A stretch of 64,000 bases of DNA from positions 228,778,739 to 228,842,738 of the forward strand of contig CM061919.1 of assembly GCA_031002005.1 (NCBI GenBank). The letters run 5' to 3'. Below the pieces are notes generated by a model that did not search any database, was not told the DNA's origin, and saw only the letters and a program-made list of their open reading frames with translations. The translations under genes were made by a program, and so were the position numbers. Source of the DNA: Vandiemenella viatica (lineage: Eukaryota; Arthropoda; Insecta; Orthoptera; Morabidae). Shown in pieces: positions 44,216-53,649 of the stretch (the first letter of the stretch is position 1; every line of letters starts with the position of its first letter).

Positions 44216-45163
44216 ATGGATGGAAAAGATTCGGAATTAGTTGAGGAGCGGGCAGTTACCGAATTGGATGGTGATGATGATTCAACAACTGGCATCGCGG
44301 GGAAAAACCCGTGGAACGACGACAGTAATTCTATAAAGGAAATGTTAGCAATGATTATGAGAGAACAAATAGAAACAAAACGCGAAATGCAGAAAATGAA
44401 TCATAATCACCAACAAACGATAATAGAATGGAGAAAGGAAAGAGCTAATATTTCTCATGAAATTAACTCTCAGATAGACAAAGTACATGAGCATATTTCT
44501 CAACGTGAAGATTTAATGGTTAAGAAGGTACAAAAGTTAATACAGATAGAACAGCAGAACCGCGAGGAGTCGGTGAAGATAGCACTGGACGAGCAGAGAG
44601 GGATAAACAGTGAATTGGTGAGTGACATTCAAGAAGCCAAACATGAAATATCACTGGTACAAACTAATATGAAAGAATGGGAAAACAGTGACCAGAAAAT
44701 AAACCAAGAAACCAGGAGGAAGAGTGAAATGCTTTCTACTTTCACGGATAAAGATGAGGGAAATTATGAGTCGGAAACGGAAGAAATGGACGAAATCATT
44801 GAAGCTGGGGAAGATTATGAAGATGCAGAGAAAGAGGCAGAGGATAGCGAAGGAGAAGATGATGAAGTTAATGGAAATGATGATGAAGAAGGCCTTGATG
44901 AAGATGATGTAGAAGAAGAAGAAGAAGAGGAGTACTGTACACGTGTAGATGACAAGGAGGCAAGAGAAGATGAATACCAGGTGAGATGTTTCTTAATAAG
45001 GAAGAAGTGTGAAGATGAAGAAGAAAAATCAACGAGAGGCAAAGTGAAGAAAAAGAGAGGGCTTGATATATATAATGAAGGCCGCAACATTATAAAATAC
45101 GAAAAGAAGAAGGATGGCGGAGAGGACAGGAAAAAGAAGCAACGAAGGGAAAAGTCAAAATGA
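44216..45163 (+). CDS. Coiled-coil/acidic protein of the LTR element (gag-position)
   Basis: The longest intact frame in the window, 315 codons, in the position of gag, starting 412 bases after the left LTR. Residues 1-30 are acidic. Residues about 35-160 are rich in Glu, Lys and Gln with regular hydrophobic spacing and likely form a coiled coil (MLAMIMREQIETKREMQKM and onward). Residues about 170-240 are strongly acidic, with a run of glutamates. The C-terminal 60 residues are very basic (KVKKKRG, RKKKQRREKSK). There is no zinc knuckle, capsid signature or protease, and I know of no match. A role as a nucleic-acid-binding or structural protein of the element is inference only. The frame overlaps the integrase remnant that follows. 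An intact frame in a recent element suggests it was recently under selection. Confidence 0.75.
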   Translation: MDGKDSELVEERAVTELDGDDDSTTGIAGKNPWNDDSNSIKEMLAMIMREQIETKREMQKMNHNHQQTIIEWRKERANISHEINSQIDKVHEHISQREDLMVKKVQKLIQIEQQNREESVKIALDEQRGINSELVSDIQEAKHEISLVQTNMKEWENSDQKINQETRRKSEMLSTFTDKDEGNYESETEEMDEIIEAGEDYEDAEKEAEDSEGEDDEVNGNDDEEGLDEDDVEEEEEEEYCTRVDDKEAREDEYQVRCFLIRKKCEDEEEKSTRGKVKKKRGLDIYNEGRNIIKYEKKKDGGEDRKKKQRREKSK

Positions 45164-45446
45164 AAGGGAAATGATAGTTTCACCAAGAAGTGGAAGAGGA
45201 TCTTTCAGCAAAAGACATACGATCGGCGTGCACGAAAATCATAAAGTAAGTGAATTAGTATTGGTGAAGACTCATGGAAGATCCAGCAGCATTAATGCAG
45301 AAATTAAAAAGTTCTTTGACGTGTATGAAGGACCTTATATAGTTGTAGGGAGACCACATCAGCACGCATATTACCTCCAGTATCCTAAATCAGGAAAGAT
45401 GTTAGGATTAAGAAATATATGTGATCTAAAGTTATACTGGGAGTAG
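45114..45446 (+). pseudogene. Integrase C-terminal fragment
   Basis: The 110-codon frame overlaps the end of the previous one in another phase. From about 45228 it has VHENHKVSELVLVKTHGR, INAEIKKFFDVYEGPYIVV and YYLQYPKSGKMLGLRNICDL, then LKLYWE at the stop. This is the pattern of the C-terminal domain of Ty3/gypsy integrases (DLVLVR...KFxxxxxGPYxI...Y.L....G...G..N...LK.Y). The catalytic core and the rest of pol are missing upstream. It probably marks the deletion breakpoint of a full-length ancestor. Confidence 0.82.
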
Positions 45447-45555
45447 GTAAAGGAAATGAATGAATGTAACTATATATTGAAAATATATTGTGGTGAATGA
45501 AATTATATCACACAAAAATTTGACAAATTTTGGTGACAAATTGGCCGAGGGGATG

Positions 45556-45880
45556 TGTAAGAATACACAGACTCTTAGTTTTTTTTAAAAAAATAATTAA
45601 TAATTAATATGTGTGTGTTGCTAAAAGTGTTTTATATCGTGTTATTATTATGTCTTTAAGTATTGCATCAAAGAATTTCAAGCATCGTTATTACCAGATG
45701 AAAAGTACATTAAAATCTCTGGACAGTACAGGAGGAGGAAGATCTTTGTCGTAAATAGCAGAGAGAGAAGCAGAGATCGTGTGGAGTACGGCGAAGTTTG
45801 GATGTAATTGAGAATTGTGTTGTTAATGTAAAATAACAATAAAAGAAATGAAAATTATATTTAATAATAATAATTTTACA
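45556..45880 (+). repeat. Right LTR
   Basis: 325 bp, TG...CA ends, almost identical to the left LTR. Confidence 0.93.
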
Positions 45881-46127
45881 CTCTCTAACAGCTAGGTCTT
45901 TTAGAGACCGGAAAGGATGGGGGGGGCAAGGAATGGGAAGGAATTCGGCCATGGCCTTTTGAAGGAAGCATCCCGGAATTCGCCTGGAGTGATTTGGGAA
46001 ACCATGGAAACCCCAAATCTGGATGCCCGGACGGGGATTCGAACCGCCGTCCTCCCGAATGCGAGGCCAGAACGCTAGCCGTTACATCATCACGCTCAGT
46101 TTTTTCTTCTTTAGCGTATAGCATAAA

Positions 46128-46357
46128 GGGGGAGTCCATTAAATACGTGAGCAGTTTTCTCTTTAATCTGAACCCCCCCCCCCTCCCCTCGGTGAGTGTT
46201 TTACGAGAGATCTGATTGAGGACCTCCCCTCTCCTCGAGATCAACCTCGTATTTATGGAGACTTTTTTTTATCTCTATTTTCTTAAGTAACGAAATGTAA
46301 CATGATCTTTCTGTGGACCTCCCCCCTTTTGTGTTCACGTAATTAATGGACGCCCTC
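46128..46357. mobile_element. MITE with GGGGGCGTCC ends, copy 4
   Basis: A 230-bp member. Left end GGGGGAGTCCATTAAATACG (one or two changes), right end CACGTAATTAATGGACGCCC with C-terminal damage. Preceded by TAAA and followed by TA. Shares the GATCAACCTCGTATTTATGG-like and ATCTCTATTTTCTT blocks with copy 2. Confidence 0.83.
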
Positions 46358-46369
46358 TACGGCTTTTAA

Positions 46370-46882
46370 GGGGGCGTCGATTAATTACATGAGGTAAAGT
46401 AGAGAGAGAGAGAGAGAGAGATAGAGGGGGAGAGGGAGGGGGGAGGGATGGGGGGAGAGAGGGGGGGAGGGGGAGGGAGGGGTGAGGGAGGGGGAGAGGG
46501 AGGGGTGAGGGGGGGAGAGGGAGGGGGTGAGGGGGGGAGAGGGAGGGAGGGAGGGAGAGACAGGGAGGGAGGGGGGAAAGAGGGATGGAGAGAGAGGGGG
46601 GGGGGGCGCGGGGACAATCTCACGTCACGTTTTTATATCATTTTTATCCTCTTATTTCACAGAAAAAAATGTAGTACATAGAAGACATCAATATTAACGC
46701 TTAGGTAGTTAGTGGCTTTGAAGCAAAATACATGTACATATTGAACTTAATTATTTAAAAATTAAAAGTATAAAGTAATTCCCACGTTTGGAGCGGTGGG
46801 GATCCCACCACTTCTCAGCAAATCTCACCAAGGGGGAGGAGGTTCCAAATTTAAGAAAAAACACTTTATTAATGGACGCCCC
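46370..46882. mobile_element. MITE with GGGGGCGTCC ends, copy 5, carrying a purine tract
   Basis: A 513-bp element from GGGGGCGTCGATTAATTACA to TTAATGGACGCCCC, flanked by TAA on both sides (46367-46369, 46883-46885). It lies 12 bp from copy 4. The interior is dominated by a 220-bp G/A tract. Confidence 0.82.
46397..46615. repeat. Long polypurine (GGGA/GGGGA)n tract
   Basis: About 220 bp of almost only G and A on the plus strand. It begins as AG dinucleotides and passes into GGGAGGGGG units. The 80- and 77-codon frames on the two strands (Pro/Ser-rich and Gly/Arg-rich) are artefacts. Confidence 0.95.
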
Positions 46883-46952
46883 TAAGGCCCTGGTCCACCC
46901 ATATAAGGATTTTTCTCCAGATAGTAATTGGGCTGATTAAACCCTCGTACTG

Positions 46953-47014
46953 AACCCGGTGGGTGAGTGTAACGCTCAGGCCTTGCATTCGGAACAAGAG
47001 ATTCAAATCCCCGT
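46953..47014 (+). mobile_element. SINE head fragment truncated by a LINE
   Basis: The plus-strand head CCCGGTGGGTGAGTGTAACG with B box GATTCAAATCC, then an abrupt change to LINE coding sequence after CCCCGTC at about 47014. Confidence 0.7.
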
Positions 47015-48527
47015 CAGATACTGCAGGTATCATAAAGCAATTAGAGCTCCTAAAGTGGGGAAATGCACCTGGCCCGGATGGTATTCCAGTAAGAGTATTT
47101 TCAGAGTATGCGGCGGAAATCGGGTTATTTCTGTCTGATATATTCAGTAAAACCCTAGAAGAGCGAAAAGTACCTTCAGACTGGAAAATAGCGCAAGTGA
47201 CTCCGATTTTCAAGAAAGGTGATCGAAGTGATCCTAGAAACTACCGTTCCATATCTATAACATCTGTTTGTAATAGAGTTATGTTCGAACATTATGAATT
47301 TTCTAGATGAAAACAATTTGCTTACAACAAATCAACATGGATTTCGTAAGAAAAGATCATATGAAACACAGCTGGCCCTATTTACACATGGCGTAATGAA
47401 AGTTATTGATGCAGGTTCACAAGTAGATGCAATTTTTTTTAGATTTTCAGAAATACTTCGACTCTGTGCCACAAAACCGCCTTTTAGCGAAGCTTCGAGC
47501 GTACGGTATATCGGATCAGCTATGTGAATGGATAAAGGATTTTCTAACTGGTCGATCGCAGTATGTCGTTGTTGAAGGAGAAAGTTCTTCTAATCTAGAT
47601 GTTACATCGGGTGTACCTCAAGGAAGTGTTATAGGACCACTTCTTTTCTTAATTTTTATAAACGATCTTGGAGATAAAGTGAAAAAAAAGCCTTTTTAGA
47701 TTGTTTGCTGATGATGCGGTTATTTATAGGGAAGTAAGGAATTTGGCCGATTGTTTAGCAATTCAGCGTGATCTGGATGTTATTTTGGCATGGTGCGCTG
47801 AGTGGCAACTCACACTAAATTGTAAAAAGTTTAAGACAGTGAGTATAACTAACAAAAAGAATCCGATTGTTCAGAAATATGAGGTAAACAGTTCAGTTAT
47901 TGATATGGTCGATTCTATGAAATATTTGGGAGTAACAGTACAAAGGAACATGAAATGGGACTTACATATTAATACGTTGGTAGCTAGAGATAATTCTAGG
48001 CTGCGGTTGCTAGGTCGAATTTTGAAAAATTGTAATGAACAAACATAGAAGATAGCGTACAAATCTCTTGTGCGTCCACATTTGGACTATTGTTGTGCCA
48101 TTTGGGACCCGTTTCGTAAGGGGCTGATTGATAGTACAGAGAAAGTACTGAGAAGAGCCGCTCGGTTCGTGACCGCTTGCTACAGTCCTTATGAAAGCGT
48201 TACAGAACTGATTAGTAGACTAGACTGGGAGTCTCTGGTAGATAAACGACGCACGTTTCGTATAAACTTATTGGTAAACATGCGTACTCCCACTTTCCCT
48301 TACGAGTGTAGAGAAATACTTCCTCCACCAACCTATTTGGGTCGGAATGACAGGAAAGATAAAATTAGAGAAATAAGGTGCCGCACTGATTCTTATATGA
48401 ATTCTTTTTTTCCCTCATACCTTTAGGGATTGGAATGCACAACAAAGAGATTAGGTTTGGTGCTGAGCACCCTCTGCCACCCACAGTTTTGTGAATTGCA
48501 GAGTATATATGTAGATGTAGATGTACG
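47015..48527 (+). pseudogene. CR1/Jockey-like LINE, 5' truncated, frameshifted reverse transcriptase
   Basis: Conserved blocks in order: KWGNAPGPDGIPVRVFSE (47052-47105), VTPIFKKGDRSDPRNYRS (about 47200-47250), NLLTTNQHGFRKKRSYETQL (47317-47376), FLDFQKYFDSVPQNRLLAKL (47430-47490), SGVPQGSVIGPLLFLIFIND (47608-47667), then the catalytic LFADDAVIY (47698-47724), MKYLGVTVQ (about 47917), VRPHLDYCCAIWDP (48070-48111), and RRAARFVTACYSP. These are the palm and thumb of a non-LTR reverse transcriptase. Frame changes occur near 47290, in the T-run near 47435 and in the A-run near 47690, and a stop interrupts at 48046. The endonuclease and start of the reverse transcriptase are missing. The 3' end has ATATATGTAGATGTAGATGTA (48505-48525), a tail repeat known in arthropod LINEs. 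It is not active. Confidence 0.92.
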
Positions 48528-48529
48528 GA

Positions 48530-48992
48530 ACACACATTGTCTGGCCTACTAGCAGACTGATCTAGTACTACAGAATGCAAGGTAGACTTTCCTAACAAAA
48601 AAAATCACTGTATGTCATGATCAGCCGCCAGGTGACAGGGTTTTCAATTCGCCGCACGGTGCGACCCTCGTCATGGATAACTAACCTAACCCGGTAGTCC
48701 CAGCGTTGACCGACTAAAGCAGCACAGTTGACATAAGCGCACAAGGTCCTTAATCCTCTACCTTCCTGGAAGGTCGGAATAGCCAGAAGAAACCAACATT
48801 CGTGCCCTGACTAAGTGCGCTTCCTATGCAGCGTCGACGCCTGCGACAGCCGCGGATGACTTCTGCAGTTCTGCTACGCAAAGCAATGGAACCACTTCCC
48901 CTAAAACTACAGCGACCCGCCTTCTCGGAAACGGTAATAAACTTAAAATATTATATGAATTTACTCATACTGTTTATTACCTTCGTGTCACT
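48530..48992. other. No gene recognised
   Basis: Mixed-composition DNA between the LINE tail and the dispersed repeat. No repeat ends were identified. Confidence 0.4.
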
Positions 48993-49533
48993 TATCTTCT
49001 ACATAAAGATGAATGTATGTTTGTTTGTTTGTTGGTTTGTCTGTTTGTTCTTCATACAAATCCACAGTTTTCATCCGATCTCGATGAAACTTTTCACACT
49101 TATCCTTTGAAACAAGGAGAAAAATACTGTCTACATTTGGTTGAAAAATTATCTGTATAAATAACACATGTTGTGTCATAACTTCAAAATACGGCGATAG
49201 ACAGACACGCTGGATATGGTCGCCTCCGTACCGTGTTTCAGTATAGTGGACTGGCAGCTTAGTGGTTAAAGCGCTTGCTTACGAATGTCGTGGTCTCCGG
49301 TTCAAATCCCTGTGGAGGCTAAGATTTTTTTAAAAAAAAAATTCATCGTAAGAGTCAGGCCTGGCCGTAGGTTATTCGGATTGAATTTTAAACTGTAGAT
49401 ATTAGAAAGTTAGGGGGTGCAATGCGAGGAAAATCGTAGGTAGTCCTTCAATGTTGTAGGTGTACACTTTTTTACGTTATAATGATATCTCAGGTGTTGT
49501 TCGCAGTCAGTGTGTGAGTGTGAACCACAGTAA
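48993..49533 (+). repeat. 540-bp dispersed repeat with tRNA-like module, copy 2
   Basis: Inverted relative to 6637-7175 and alignable over its full length: it begins ATAAAGATGAATGTATGTTTG, contains ATCCACAGTTTTCATCCGAT, the tRNA-like module (49250-49320), TAGGTTATTCGGATTGAA, and ends GTGTGAACCACAGTAA directly against the 5' end of the next element. Confidence 0.85.
49250..49320 (+). other. tRNA-like module
   Basis: Plus strand has CTGGCAGCTTAGTGGTTAAA as A box, an anticodon-like loop, and CTCCGGTTCAAATCCCTGTG as B box and T arm. The acceptor stem is not paired, so a functional tRNA is unlikely. Confidence 0.7.
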
Positions 49534-51277
49534 TCTATACTATTATAAATCTGTAAGCAAACTGCGTTTGTAGTGAGGCTTGATCTCTAATAACGCAAAA
49601 ACTACCGCATCAATTTGCATGGTGTTTCCAAATTTTTAAAGCTAATGTTGCTGATCAACATCTGCAGAAGTAGCTAACGACTGATATGTACCATGGGAAG
49701 AAGCAAGTCAGTAAAAAACTTCAGAAATGTGAAACTGTAGACCACAGATAATTATACACATTCAGACGGTCACTCCTTTCATAAAGAGACCTGACAAAAT
49801 TTAGGATTTCCCTTTTTTTTTTACTTCTGCGATTCATTTTTCTGGACCGCAGTACTTCAAAATAAAAAGAGTACGTGAATCAAGTATAATCAGCATTTAC
49901 TTGAATCGTAACAGGTATGTTGAATTACGAAAAAGTTATATTGAAGACGTATTGTCTCTGGTAGACTGTTATACAGTTTGTCTCTGGAACAAAATTGCTA
50001 CGTGAACACTGTACAATACAGCCACAATAAGCCAATAATACGCATTTCAAGCGATTCACAACTTGCGATAATGTTGCCACTCAGAAATAATTGTTTCAGT
50101 TACATGCACGTTACTACATAAACTGTACCATGATCCATCTCGACATTTTTGGATTAATTACATCTGACTGAAATAATGACAGTAATGATACGACGATTTG
50201 AAATCAAGAGTAGCTCCAATTCACGTAAATTTCTATTTTAAAGCAGGAATAATTGATGGTGTATCAACATAAAATAAAAACCAATATCCAAACAACAAAA
50301 AATAAAAAACAACAAAAAATAAATAAATCAGAAAAATTGAGATGTTGTGATTATTCGTAACGAATTTTTATATTTCAGCACACTTCCAAGAGGACTAAGT
50401 CGTAGATTACTGCCATATTTACATAAATTTATGGCACCGCGGTTATGTTGCAATCCTCGGTATCCACATTTAAAAATAAACTTTTTTTAGTTAAGTATCA
50501 TGGAAACAATATTTTTCATTATATCCACAGATACATCCTTAACAAAGCTTATACCTAGCTATATAATCCCAGGCAAAGTTTACACATAAAATCGCCAAAA
50601 AAAAATTACACATAATGATTATAATATCAGCTTTCTTAACGTTACATTGGTTCCTTCAAACTTCCCGTTCAAATTTAAGCGCCTACAATTTCCCGTAACG
50701 TTATGTTTTGCCATGACAATTAACACGTCTCAGGGACAGACACTAGCAACCGTAGGCATTGATCTTCGGACACCATGTTTCTCGCACGGCCAGCTATATG
50801 TTGCTTGCTCCAGGGTGAGTGGCAGATCACGCCTGTACATATGTACAATGAACAATCAGACCAGAAACGTGGTCTGCACAGAGGCATTACAATGAGTGAC
50901 CTACGATGTATGCTGAAGATAGTATATTATTTCTCTTAAGCATAGCTTTATTTACTTATAACGCAAAAATAAAAGCCTTTCAAACAATAAATGTTTATAC
51001 TTCGCACAATAATTACAACCACGAATTACTACTGTTAATTTTTCAGGAACCTTTTCTACTATTGAATCAATTGCATCACGTTAAAATATGAATAAAACAA
51101 CTCTCTGACATCAGTATGAAAACCGAACCTAACGTATTAACCGAAACAAACGAAACTATTCAGAATACATTAACAGTTCATGCCTTTCCACGTTAATGTC
51201 TGATAAGAGAATAAAATTGGTAAATAATTTCTACATCTGCCAAGGCACGCGCGCGTGAAGCAGCGGGCAAATGCTAG
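49534..51277 (+). mobile_element. Helitron with helicase C-terminus
   Basis: Begins TCTATACTATTATAAATCTG (5' TC) and ends GGGCAAATGCTAG (3' CTAG) preceded by a GC-rich palindromic AGGCACGCGCGCGTGAAG. The only coding relic is near the 3' end, 50647-50892: FPFKFKRLQFPVTLCFAMTI, NTSQGQTLATVGIDLRTPCF and HGQLYVACSRVSG, the last helicase motifs of a Pif1-like Helitron RepHel protein. The rest of RepHel has been lost. 1,744 bp. Confidence 0.85.
50647..50895 (+). pseudogene. Helitron helicase (Pif1-like) C-terminal fragment
   Basis: 82 residues open to a stop at 50893. FAMTINTSQGQTL corresponds to the motif just before helicase motif VI, and LYVACSRVSG to motif VI. The Rep domain, Walker A and Walker B motifs are absent. 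Confidence 0.88.
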
Positions 51278-51642
51278 TCTTATTATAAATACGGAAGTAA
51301 GTCTCTGTCTTTTTGTTACGTTTTGACGACTAAATGGCTATATCGTTGTGATGCAATTTTATAAGGAAATCTGTATGAAGGGCACAGGATATTTTTTCCA
51401 GTATGATTAACAGTTGTAGTCACGAAATTTTGAGACCTTATCGAATGGTGACAGAAATATGTTGGAAATTGATTCTCTTCAAGAGACAGGTTCGACGGTA
51501 CAATGATATAGTGATAGCTTTCCTGTCATATTATTCCTACTCGATATTGTTTGGGATCAATCCTTCGTCAGCAACTTTCTATATTTAATTCTGGCAAAAA
51601 AAATTCTTAATCCACGCGTACGAAGTCGCGGGTACGGGCTAG
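51278..51642 (+). mobile_element. Short Helitron-like element, joined directly to the previous one
   Basis: 365 bp from TCTTATTATAAATACGG to CGCGGGTACGGGCTAG. It starts at the base after the CTAG of the preceding Helitron. This is the uninterrupted reference form for the copy at 5397. The 3' end contains the CACGCGTACGAAGTCGCGGG block shared with the copies at 11, 14 and 25 kb. Confidence 0.83.
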
Positions 51643-51644
51643 TT

Positions 51645-51930
51645 ATTCTATATTTATTATTACAGAAATCTTCAAAAAGTACAAGCTACTTCGCGTGGCG
51701 TAATTGGTTAATTGTAATTAAGACTTCATTTAGTAGTTATATTGTATTACTGATTCTTATGGATGTAGTAAAACATATTCCAAAACTGCCCGCTCTTAGC
51801 GGCGATATTTCCTAGAATCGAAGATGACTACATGAAGAGAATTAGGCCCAATACTGAATTTTTTATTTTTTTCTCCTATACTGTATAAGGGAATTTACTT
51901 GCGATATGAAGCACTATATCAAAGAGTACA
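51645..51930. other. No gene recognised
   Basis: AT-rich, no repeat ends seen. Confidence 0.4.
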
Positions 51931-52425
51931 CACCGAGCGTGATGTTGAGCGGTAACACTCTGGTAGCGCATTCAGGAGGACGGGGGTTCGAATCCCCGCC
52001 CGACCATCCAGATTTGGGTTTTCCATGGTTTTCCGAAATCACTAAATGCGAATACCGAGATGGCTCCTTCAAAAGGTTATAGGGGCGGATCCAGGGGGGG
52101 GGGCTAGGGGGCTCAAGCCCCCCAAAAGTATTTGGGTGCACCCCCGACATTGTAATTTTGATACTTTTTTTTTTTAGCTCTACGGATTAGAGGGCTGAGG
52201 AGGCTATAAAGACTATCCCATGGCAGACTCAAGCCCCCCCCCCCCCAAAAAAAAACTAAAATCCACTGAAGGCAAGCCCTCTGAACCAAAGTTCACTCAA
52301 ACCAAGCCCCGCCCAAAACCAAAGTCCGCTCAAGGCCCCCCCCCCCCCCCCAAACCAAAATCCTCGATCCGCCCCTGGGTGATGGCCTAATCCCTTCCTG
52401 TTTCTTATCCCCAGTTTCAACTCAA
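51931..52425 (+). mobile_element. SINE split by a hAT MITE
   Basis: Plus-strand SINE from the head CCGAGCGTGATGTTGAGCGG, with B box GGTTCGAATCC, through CCAGATTTGGGTTTTCCATG to CTTCAAAAGGTTAT (52080). It resumes at 52378 with GGTGATGGCCTAATCCC and TTCTTATCCCCAGTTTC. The tail end is missing. Confidence 0.85.
52081..52377. mobile_element. hAT MITE with AGGGGCGGATCC ends, copy 1
   Basis: Ends AGGGGCGGATCCAGG and inverted CGATCCGCCCCTG, 297 bp. G- and C-runs abound. The SINE flanks GGTTAT and GGTGAT are consistent with a worn target duplication of the same SINE sequence. The interior includes ACCAAAGTCCGCTCAAGG-like text in the opposite orientation to the copy at 61102. Confidence 0.85.
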
Positions 52426-52429
52426 GTTT

Positions 52430-53649
52430 ACAGTTTATGATTAATCGGACGAGACAACCTGCAGCTGCTACTACAGATCACAAATTTTCTGCGTTTTCCC
52501 ATGTCCACGATTTGTGCGAAGTACGTGAAATTTACTGTGTGTTGAACACTGCTAGCGAATCGCTTTGTGCTTTTCCTATTGCGTCGCAATGCTTGTGTGT
52601 AAACGGATATGGTCACCGTTGGAGTTACCACGTGCCTGGGTTACCGTGAAGTGGCTACTTTCGGCGCCAGTGTTTCGTTTCATTGATCATGTTCCCACTA
52701 TTTACTACACAACACGAGTAATACAACATAGCACATTTACACGCTGACAAGTTTAAGAGATTGACCCCTAGAGATGTCCAAAAGATTTAATTTGCGGACA
52801 AATCAGTACATCATAAATCAGATGTGTCAAAACATGGACCGTTAGAGAGTAACAGACGTTAACTGTAACGCTAATTATAACAGATGCCTTAAAAAACAAA
52901 TAATTGGCAATCAATATTAATACAGTACATGTGAAAAAATTAACCGCCGAGTATTGAACATCAAAAAAAAAAAAAATTTGAATTTGCTTAAGTTTCACAC
53001 GAGTTTACTGTTGATCTTACGTGTAATACAACACTTGTCCAATACAATTTCCATAAATTGTTTCATCTATACTGAAGGAATTTTTACTTTAAATCCATTC
53101 ACTGTCTGGGTTAAATTCTTAAGGAATTTCGTTAGTTTGTTGCAGTTTGAGACGTCTTTAGTTTCCCCACTCCCTTGACCTTAAAATTAAGTACCAATTT
53201 ATGGTAGCAGTCATTTCTTCTCCTCCCAATATGTATGAATACCACATCGCAGACTACCAATGGCGGCCAACCCCATTAGTTTATGAGTATCAGTTACCGT
53301 TCGTTCCACCATAATTTCTGCCAGCAATCATATATACGTCTCCAAGTATTATTTTGAACTCCAATGAACCTCGTTTCGTACGAAATTTTGTCGCTTCCCT
53401 TTACCTTCCTGCAGAACTATAGAACCTCTCCATACACCCTACTTAATGTATGACTCACAACAGGGTTTATAATCAAATGATTTATCAAATTATTTATAGT
53501 GTATGCCATGAACAAAGAATTCATCCCCCACATTCATAATGATACAAAACCTTCATTTTTCTAATAAGTTGTTTGACACATACCTTGGTAAGTTGACCCA
53601 AACACCTAAATAACCTGTTTAGACCCCTGTGTCGCTAGAGTGTGTACAT
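52430..53649. other. No gene recognised
   Basis: AT-rich, short frames up to 78 codons without recognisable content, no repeat ends. Confidence 0.45.

Larger units (their letters stand above)
43480..45880 (+). mobile_element. Non-autonomous Ty3/gypsy-like LTR retrotransposon
   Basis: Two LTRs of 324 and 325 bp begin TGTAAG and end TTTTACA, in direct orientation, differing at only a handful of positions. A 4-bp duplication, CTCT, flanks the element (43476-43479, 45881-45884). Just inside the left LTR is a primer-binding site TGGCGATCGTGACCGTGAC (43806-43824), compatible with a tRNA-Arg-like primer. A purine tract GAGGGGATG precedes the right LTR. The internal region is only 1.75 kb and holds one long frame and an integrase C-terminal remnant, so protease, reverse transcriptase and RNase H are missing. 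It would need proteins from a related full element. Confidence 0.93.
43451..46100 (-). mobile_element. SINE split by an LTR retrotransposon
   Basis: The tail half (TATCTGCTTAACGTCTCT) ends at 43479 and the body and head resume at 45881 (CTCTCTAACAGCTAGGTC) and run to 46100. Together they give one complete minus-strand SINE. The copy at 41477 shows the uninterrupted order (GTAACTGCTTTACGTCTC then AACATCGAGGTC). CTCT flanks the intruder on both sides. Confidence 0.9.

Noticed and set aside
44815..45186. 123-codon Ser-rich minus-strand frame
   Set aside because: Antisense shadow of the acidic and basic coding region of the LTR element.
46381..46681. Pro/Ser-rich and Gly/Arg-rich frames
   Set aside because: Translations of the polypurine tract; no coding signal.
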